A stretch of 11,417 nucleotides of DNA from Anaeromyxobacter sp. (GTDB taxonomy: Bacteria; Myxococcota; Myxococcia; Myxococcales; Anaeromyxobacteraceae): NCBI GenBank assembly GCA_020028115.1, contig JAHWYA010000017.1:1-11417 (forward strand). The letters run 5' to 3'. Positions 6,479-11,417 of the stretch are shown piece by piece (within the stretch, counting starts at the first letter, position 1; each line of letters begins with the position of its first letter). The notes under the pieces are model-generated. The model was given only the letters and a program-made list of their open reading frames with translations. It was not told the DNA's origin and searched no databases. A program made the translations under genes and the position numbers.

Positions 6479-7021
6479 ATGGCGGCGATGCGCAAGTACG
6501 ACTCTCCGTGGGAACGCCCGCTCATCACGAGCACGATCGCCCTCCTCGCCGTGATCGCCTTCACCGCGATCGCCGGCACGTCGGCCGCGCTGCAGGCGAA
6601 CATGCGCGGGATCGCCCTCGCGGTCTCGAGCTTCTCCGCGGCGGTGGCGATCGGCGGCTGGGCGCTCGCGCCGCGTGGGTTCACGATCGGCGATGGGCGG
6701 GTCCGCGTCCTCCGGAACGGCTGGCTCGCGCACGCGATCCGGCTCGAGGACGTCCGGTCCGTCGCGCTCCTCCCGTCCGACGCGCTCGGCGGCTCGCTCA
6801 AGCTCCTCGGGACCAGCGGGCTCTTCGGGTACTACGGCCTGTTCCGCTCGCCGGCGCTCGGGAGCTACCGGCTCCACGCGACGCGCGGCACCGGGCTCGT
6901 CCTCGTCCGGACGGAGAAGCGCGCCTACGTGCTGGGGCCGGAGCCCGCCGCCGACTTCGCGGAGGCGCTCCTCGCCGCGGCGCCCCGCGCCCGCCGCGAA
7001 AAGCTGCGGCCGGCGCGGTAG
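6479..7021 (+). CDS. Two-helix membrane protein with PH-like domain, function unknown
   Basis: A 180-residue protein. Two hydrophobic segments, about 15-38 and 45-65, are separated by a short loop with ANMRG. Residues 66-165 are a beta-rich domain starting FTIGDGRVRVLRNG and continuing through HAIRLEDVRSVALLP, GLFGYYGLFRSPALGSYRL and KRAYVLGPEPAADFAEAL. This order resembles bacterial PH-domain (bPH) proteins, in which a membrane hairpin is followed by a PH-like barrel. A basic tail ends the protein. ATG 6479 has GGGG four bases before it; ATG 6488 is an alternative. It starts 10 bp after the REC-kinase stop, so it seems to be the last gene of the signalling operon. Whether it takes part in signalling is unknown. 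It converges on the WHy gene with a 7-bp gap and no visible terminator. Confidence 0.75.
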   Translation: MAAMRKYDSPWERPLITSTIALLAVIAFTAIAGTSAALQANMRGIALAVSSFSAAVAIGGWALAPRGFTIGDGRVRVLRNGWLAHAIRLEDVRSVALLPSDALGGSLKLLGTSGLFGYYGLFRSPALGSYRLHATRGTGLVLVRTEKRAYVLGPEPAADFAEALLAAAPRARREKLRPAR

Positions 7022-7028
7022 CCCGCGG

Positions 7029-7868
7029 TCACCTGCGGGTGGGCAGCCGCGCCTCGAGGTCCACGGGCCAGGCGAGCCCGGCGAGGGTCGCGACGGCGTG
7101 GAGGCCGACCATGGCCGCGTCGCCCTTCAGCGCCTTCACCACGCCGCGCCCGACCTTCCGGAGCGAGAGCTTGAGCGGGATCGCGACCACCGCCTTCCCG
7201 CGCGGCGCCACCTCCGGCAGCGCCAGCGCCGCGGTCGAGATGTCGCCGCCGGCGATGGTGATCCGGTACTGGAGCGAGCCCGCGGGGAGCGGGAACGCGT
7301 TCTCGTTCTCGACCGAGACGCTGACCTCGATCGCGGCGTCGAACGGGTTCATCGACACGATCCGCAGGCCGTGGAGCCCCACCCCGGGCCGCTGCGGCAT
7401 CGAGAGCTCGCCGTCGTAGACGACGGGCACGGCGAGCGTCCCCGCCGGCGTCCGGAGCTGCGCCGTCGCGACGAGCTTGAACGGGACCTTCCGCCCGAGC
7501 GCCGTCTTCGCGGCGAGGCCGGGCAGGTCGGCGTAGCGGATGCGACCCGGAAACGCGATCGCGACCTTGCCGCCCGGCGGCACGTCGGCGCCGTCCGCGA
7601 GCGTCCCCTCGAAGACGCGCTTCCCGTCCACCTCGAGCCCGAAGGTCACGCCCGCGAGCGCGACCGCCGCGGGGGTCGGGTTCGACACCTCGGCGTCGAA
7701 GACGAGGGTCGCGCCGCTCGCCTCCACGTCGCGCACGTCGAACCCGCGGAGCGCGAACCCCGGCGCCGCGGCGGCGGGCGCGTCCGCGCGCGGCGCGTCG
7801 GAGGCGAGAGCGGGGACGGCCGGGCCGAGCAGGACGGCGACGGCGATTATCGAGCGGAGCGCGCGCAT
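7029..7868 (-). CDS. Secreted protein with two LEA14/WHy-like domains
   Basis: A 279-residue protein. Residues 1-23 are a signal peptide (MRALR, a hydrophobic core IIAVAVLLGPAVPA, and ALA-S as signal peptidase I site), so it is probably periplasmic. Two repeats of the WHy/LEA14 type follow. One is about 38-155, with VFDAEVSNPTPAAVALAGVTFGLEVDG and VPPGGKVAIAFP. The other is about 165-275, with EVSVSVENENAFPLPAGSLQYRITIAGG and VAPRGKAVVAIPLKL. The N-P or E-N after a V-rich strand is the conserved WHy feature. The family is linked to desiccation and stress tolerance in plants and bacteria; the molecular role is unsettled. GGAGGG four bases before ATG 7868 decides the start; a TTG four codons upstream overlaps it. 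It lies 75 bp after the sigma-54 regulator on the same strand and may be co-transcribed. Confidence 0.82.
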   Translation of the reverse strand: MRALRSIIAVAVLLGPAVPALASDAPRADAPAAAAPGFALRGFDVRDVEASGATLVFDAEVSNPTPAAVALAGVTFGLEVDGKRVFEGTLADGADVPPGGKVAIAFPGRIRYADLPGLAAKTALGRKVPFKLVATAQLRTPAGTLAVPVVYDGELSMPQRPGVGLHGLRIVSMNPFDAAIEVSVSVENENAFPLPAGSLQYRITIAGGDISTAALALPEVAPRGKAVVAIPLKLSLRKVGRGVVKALKGDAAMVGLHAVATLAGLAWPVDLEARLPTRR

Positions 7869-7880
7869 GGGACCCTCCAA

Positions 7881-7897
7881 GGCCCGAACCGCGGGCC
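7881..7897 (-). promoter_or_regulatory. Leader hairpin next to the WHy gene ribosome binding site
   Basis: GGCCCG (7881-7886) and CGGGCC (7892-7897) form a perfect 6-bp stem with a 5-base loop. It lies two bases upstream of the GGAGGG site at 7873-7878 on the - strand, so folding could mask or expose ribosome entry. Confidence 0.35.
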
Positions 7898-7904
7898 GGG
7901 GGAG

Positions 7905-7920
7905 AGCATACCCGATCGGG
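7905..7920 (-). promoter_or_regulatory. Possible -10 with adjoining 10-bp palindrome upstream of the WHy gene
   Basis: Read on -, TATGCT (7910-7905) is a fair -10 hexamer, and directly upstream lies the perfect palindrome CCCGATCGGG (7911-7920). I see no good -35. The arrangement would place a dyad operator between -35 and -10. This is a weak call. Confidence 0.22.
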
Positions 7921-7943
7921 GAGGCAGGCTGGGCGGCGCCGAC

Positions 7944-9380
<1,437 letters not shown>

Positions 9381-9487
9381 GCTCAGTTGGCTCTCACTGG
9401 CGGCGCAAAGAGTGCGGGGGTCCCGCAGGTTATGCATGATTCCGGGCGAGAGATCCAGCCTATCGCCGCGAATTCATGTGGAACGCA

Positions 9488-9502
9488 CCCGCCGCGGGCG
9501 GG
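9488..9502 (-). terminator. Compact GC hairpin after the radical SAM gene
   Basis: CCCGCC (9488-9493) and GGCGGG (9497-9502) form a 6-bp stem with a GCG loop, starting two bases after the radical SAM stop on -. No T-run follows, so it is only terminator-like. The rest of the 123-bp gap to the sigma-54 regulator shows no clear promoter. Confidence 0.35.
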
Positions 9503-9503
9503 G

Positions 9504-10178
9504 TCACTCCCCGGGGAGCGGGATGGCACCCTCGATGCGCCCGAGCCTGTCGTACGGGCGCCAGCGGAAGCGTGCTCCGAGCGACGCGGCGGCGGCCCTG
9601 CATGCGACCTCCGAGAGCCCCGGCAGCGCGACCGCGCTCACCGCGACGTCCGGGATGCAGCGGACCGCGCTCCGGACGAACTCCTTCACCGCCTCGTACG
9701 CCTGGGCGCCGTGGAGGCTCGGGCAGATCCGGGCGTAGGTCTCGGCGTCGGCCGCGTTGAGCGACACGGACACGGCGTTCACCCCGGCGGCGGCGAGCAG
9801 CGGCGGCACGTCGCGACCCTCGCGGAGCGAGGCGAGCCCGTCGGTGTCCACCCGGATCCGCGCGGCGCCTGCGGCCGCGAGCCGCCGCGCGATCTCGAGC
9901 AAGACCTCCAGGCGCCGCGTCGGCTCACCCAGGCCGGTGAACACCACCTCCGTCCGCCCTGCGAGCCCCTCGCGCCCGATCGCGCCCCAGACCTCGTCCG
10001 CCTCGGGGTTCCGCGTGAGCTTCAGGTCGAAGCCGCCGACGATCCAGTCGTCGTCCCGGATCTTCGGGCAGAACGTGCACGCGAGCGTGCAGGCGCTCGT
10101 GAGGTTCACGTAGAGCGCGTCGCCGAGCGGGTACGCGAGCACCGGCGCGTGCATGCGATCGTTCACGGGGACGGGCAT
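9504..10178 (-). CDS. Radical SAM protein, TatD-associated type
   Basis: A 224-residue protein. The cluster motif is C30-x3-C34-x2-C37 (SACTLACTFC), which binds the [4Fe-4S] cluster used to cleave S-adenosylmethionine. FTGLGEPT (80-87) is the GGEP-like SAM contact, and RVDTDG (109-114) and VSVSLNA (136-142) are later barrel strands. The opening YPLGDALYVNLT, the cluster loop followed by K-I-R-D-D-D, and DLKL match my memory of the TatD-associated radical SAM family (tatD_link_rSAM), small proteins found beside or fused to TatD nucleases. No TatD gene is in the window; the reaction is unknown. GGAG lies five bases before ATG 10178. The tatA fragment at the left end is unrelated in function to TatD. 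Other small radical SAM activases are the main alternative. Confidence 0.8.
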   Translation of the reverse strand: MPVPVNDRMHAPVLAYPLGDALYVNLTSACTLACTFCPKIRDDDWIVGGFDLKLTRNPEADEVWGAIGREGLAGRTEVVFTGLGEPTRRLEVLLEIARRLAAAGAARIRVDTDGLASLREGRDVPPLLAAAGVNAVSVSLNAADAETYARICPSLHGAQAYEAVKEFVRSAVRCIPDVAVSAVALPGLSEVACRAAAASLGARFRWRPYDRLGRIEGAIPLPGE

Positions 10179-10203
10179 CGGCGCTCCGCTGTCTATCAGG
10201 GCG

Positions 10204-10235
10204 GCGGCGCGGCTGCCACCCGGGGGCCGCGCTGC
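10204..10235. repeat. Strong inverted repeat between the DksA-like and radical SAM genes
   Basis: GCGGCGCGGC (10204-10213) pairs with GCCGCGCTGC (10226-10235) over 10 bp with one G-T pair and a 12-base loop. It fills much of the 69-bp gap and could be a terminator for the DksA-like gene or an mRNA processing hairpin. No T-run follows on -. Confidence 0.4.
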
Positions 10236-10247
10236 GCCAGGCGTGCG

Positions 10248-10556
10248 CTATTCGACCGACGGATAGTGCCCGCTGCAGGCGAGGCAGTAGCGGGCCTCGG
10301 GCAGCGCGCGGAGCCGCTGCAACCCCATCGGCCCCCCGCAGCTCTGGCACGCCCCGTACCGTCCCTCGGCGATCCGCGTCAGCGCCGCGTCGATGTCGGC
10401 GAGCTCGCGCCGGACCACCTCGCTGATCGGCTCGAGCGCCGCCTCGTAGTCGGACCAGCGCGCGGCGGGATCGCCGTGCGGAGGACCGTCGTGGTCCGAG
10501 AGGGAGCGGCGGCGCCGCAGCAGGACCTCGCGGGCCTCCGCCTCGATGAGGCTCAT
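10248..10556 (-). CDS. Short DksA/TraR-family zinc-finger protein
   Basis: A 102-residue protein. The C-terminal C4 finger is C70-Q-S-C73 and C91-L-A-C94, in the family context EGRYGACQSCGGPMGLQRLRALPEARYCLAC. An amphipathic helix precedes it (about 35-65, ending DIDAALTRIAEGRYG). The family enters the RNA polymerase secondary channel and changes initiation, often with ppGpp. The protein is shorter than DksA (about 150 residues) and nearer TraR-like members. At the coiled-coil tip DksA has D-P-A-D; here the best alignment gives D29-P-A-A32, so the second acidic residue may be missing. GGAAG lies six bases before ATG 10556. The frame stays open upstream into the CBS gene, with a GTG that could add a basic extension, but no ribosome site supports it. 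Confidence 0.85.
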   Translation of the reverse strand: MSLIEAEAREVLLRRRRSLSDHDGPPHGDPAARWSDYEAALEPISEVVRRELADIDAALTRIAEGRYGACQSCGGPMGLQRLRALPEARYCLACSGHYPSVE

Positions 10557-10671
10557 GCCGCGCTTCCATTCACGAGGCGTGCCGCGGTGGGTTGCTCGAC
10601 GTTCGCGGGGTTCGAACCGGAAGACCTGCACGTCGACCCCCCGCCGGCGCAGCGGTTGCGCACCGCGGCCC

Positions 10672-11079
10672 TCAGCGCGTCCGCGTCTCGTCGTGCCTCG
10701 CGCGGTGGCAGTGGCGATGCGGGTGCGCCGCGGCGATGCCGCAGAGCTCGAGCTCCTCGTCACTCACCGTCCCCAGGACGAGCCCCCCGACCGCGACCGG
10801 CACGCACCCGACGGCACACGCGTCCATCGTCTCGGCGACCGCCTCGACCGGAACGTCGGGCCGGACCGTGACCACCGGCACCGTCATGCAGTCCGAGACG
10901 CGGTCGCCCGGGCTCGCGTCGCGCAGATCGCAGGCGCACAGGATCCCGACGAGGGTCTGCTCGTCGAGGACGAGCAGGTGCTCCGCGCCGGTCCGGCGCG
11001 CGACCTCCACCGCCGCCTCGACGGGCTCGTCGGGCTCGACCGACACGACGGACCGGTTCATCGCCTCGCTGACCATCAT
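10672..11079 (-). CDS. Cysteine- and histidine-rich CBS-pair protein
   Basis: A 135-residue protein. CBS1 (about 4-53) reads VSEAMNRSVVSVEPDEPVEA and EHLLVLDEQTLVGILCACDL. CBS2 (about 60-111) reads RVSDCMTVPVVTVRPDVPVEA and VGCVPVAVGGLVLGTVSDEEL. It has seven cysteines (48, 50, 64, 88, 92, 113, 124), many for so small a protein, and a tail HPHRHCHRARHDE (119-131) that looks able to bind metal. GGGAG lies nine bases before ATG 11079; a second ATG follows at once, and a GTG at 11118 is an upstream alternative. The DksA-like gene follows at 115 bp. A redox- or metal-dependent CBS switch is inference; nucleotide binding is the family expectation. Confidence 0.85.
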   Translation of the reverse strand: MMVSEAMNRSVVSVEPDEPVEAAVEVARRTGAEHLLVLDEQTLVGILCACDLRDASPGDRVSDCMTVPVVTVRPDVPVEAVAETMDACAVGCVPVAVGGLVLGTVSDEELELCGIAAAHPHRHCHRARHDETRTR

Positions 11080-11140
11080 GACGCGCTGCTCCCGGAGCGC
11101 AGCCGGCTCCGCTCCCACGCCGGCGCCCGTCCGGCCTTCG

Positions 11141-11146
11141 ATTGTA
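11141..11146 (-). promoter_or_regulatory. Possible -10 hexamer TACAAT upstream of the CBS gene
   Basis: Read on -, TACAAT stands out in GC-rich surroundings and lies 61 bases upstream of the start at 11079. The expected -35 position has no TTGACA-like sequence, so this may be a weak or activator-dependent sigma-70 promoter. The rest of the gap 11080-11225 shows only GC-rich short repeats. Confidence 0.35.
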
Positions 11147-11225
11147 GCAGGGCGGCCATACGCGAGCGGCCGGCGACCCGGCGGGGCGGTGCTGCGCGGC
11201 TTTCCGCCTCACCCGCCGGCAGGCC

Positions 11226-11417
11226 TCACCGCCGGGCGAGGGCACGTCCGGCGGCGACGTACCCGAGCGCGAGCGCCGCCGCGGCGGGGAAGATCCACCA
11301 CCCGCGGGCGAGGCGGTGCTCGAGCACGTCGATGCGATCGCCGGCGAAGAGGAGCGCCCAGCGGGTCGCGCGCTGCTCCGGGACGCGGTACGCCGCGCGG
11401 CGGACGAGGCCGGAGAG
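11226..11417 (-). CDS. C-terminal end of a membrane protein, function unknown
   Basis: On - the frame is open from the window edge and reads 63 residues to a TGA at 11226-11228; the start lies beyond the window. It begins LSGLVRRAAYRVPEQRATRW, then ALLFAGDRIDVLEHRLARG, and ends with a hydrophobic segment WWIFPAAAALALGYVAAG (40-57) and a short basic tail RALARR. The single C-terminal helix with positive residues at its end would leave the tail in the cytoplasm. I do not recognise the family from this fragment. Codon use matches the neighbours and the open frame reaches the edge without a stop, which supports it as coding. Confidence 0.6.
   Translation of the reverse strand, partial: LSGLVRRAAYRVPEQRATRWALLFAGDRIDVLEHRLARGWWIFPAAAALALGYVAAGRALARR

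Noticed and set aside
9524..9538. TGGCAC-N5-ATGC on +, a good match to a sigma-54 promoter
   Set aside because: It lies inside the radical SAM gene and points antisense into it, with no gene downstream on + to drive.
10600..10640. GGTTCGAACC, resembling a tRNA T-loop, in the gap between the DksA-like and CBS genes
   Set aside because: The flanking bases do not form a 5-bp T-stem on either strand and no acceptor or anticodon stem could be assembled.

Overview
The window is about 11.4 kb of very GC-rich DNA, with third codon positions almost all G or C and several genes separated by only a few bases. The mix of two-component kinases, a sigma-54 response regulator, tandem CBS proteins, a UspA protein and a short DksA/TraR protein suggests a soil or sediment deltaproteobacterium (Myxococcota), close to Anaeromyxobacter in style. 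That assignment is inference from composition and gene content, not from a marker gene.

Left part (1-2494): the C-terminal end of a TatA/E-type translocase subunit, a small STAS-like protein on +, then two genes on -. These are a CBS-pair protein with a four-cysteine N-terminal region (514-1164) and a ClsB-like phospholipase D/cardiolipin synthase protein (1269-2453). The PLD gene is divergent from a UspA gene, with 41 bp between their start codons.

Centre (2495-7021, all +): UspA, a stand-alone CBS-pair protein, and then a compact signalling operon. The operon encodes a soluble globin-coupled histidine kinase, a protein of two receiver domains with no output domain, a receiver-histidine kinase fusion, and a small membrane protein with a PH-like domain. 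Gaps in the operon are 10, -4 and 10 bp, so the products are probably made together. The first kinase carries the proximal histidine of the globin-coupled sensor family, so the likely input is oxygen or another heme ligand.

Right part (7029-11417, all -): a secreted protein with two LEA14/WHy-like repeats, an NtrC-type sigma-54 response regulator, a radical SAM protein resembling the TatD-associated family, a short DksA/TraR zinc-finger protein, a cysteine- and histidine-rich CBS-pair protein, and the C-terminal end of a tail-anchored membrane protein that continues beyond the window.

Taken together this looks like an oxygen/redox-responsive stress cluster. A heme kinase feeds a multi-receiver phosphorelay, a sigma-54 activator without an adjacent kinase could be its output, and UspA, three CBS proteins, PLD, DksA-like and WHy proteins are plausible effectors. 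The parallel with the mycobacterial DosS/DosT-DosR dormancy regulon (heme kinase, USPs, CBS protein Hrp1) is functional analogy, not homology of the kinase. There is no gene-free stretch over 300 bases. The intergenic gaps hold several GC-rich inverted repeats, listed below.
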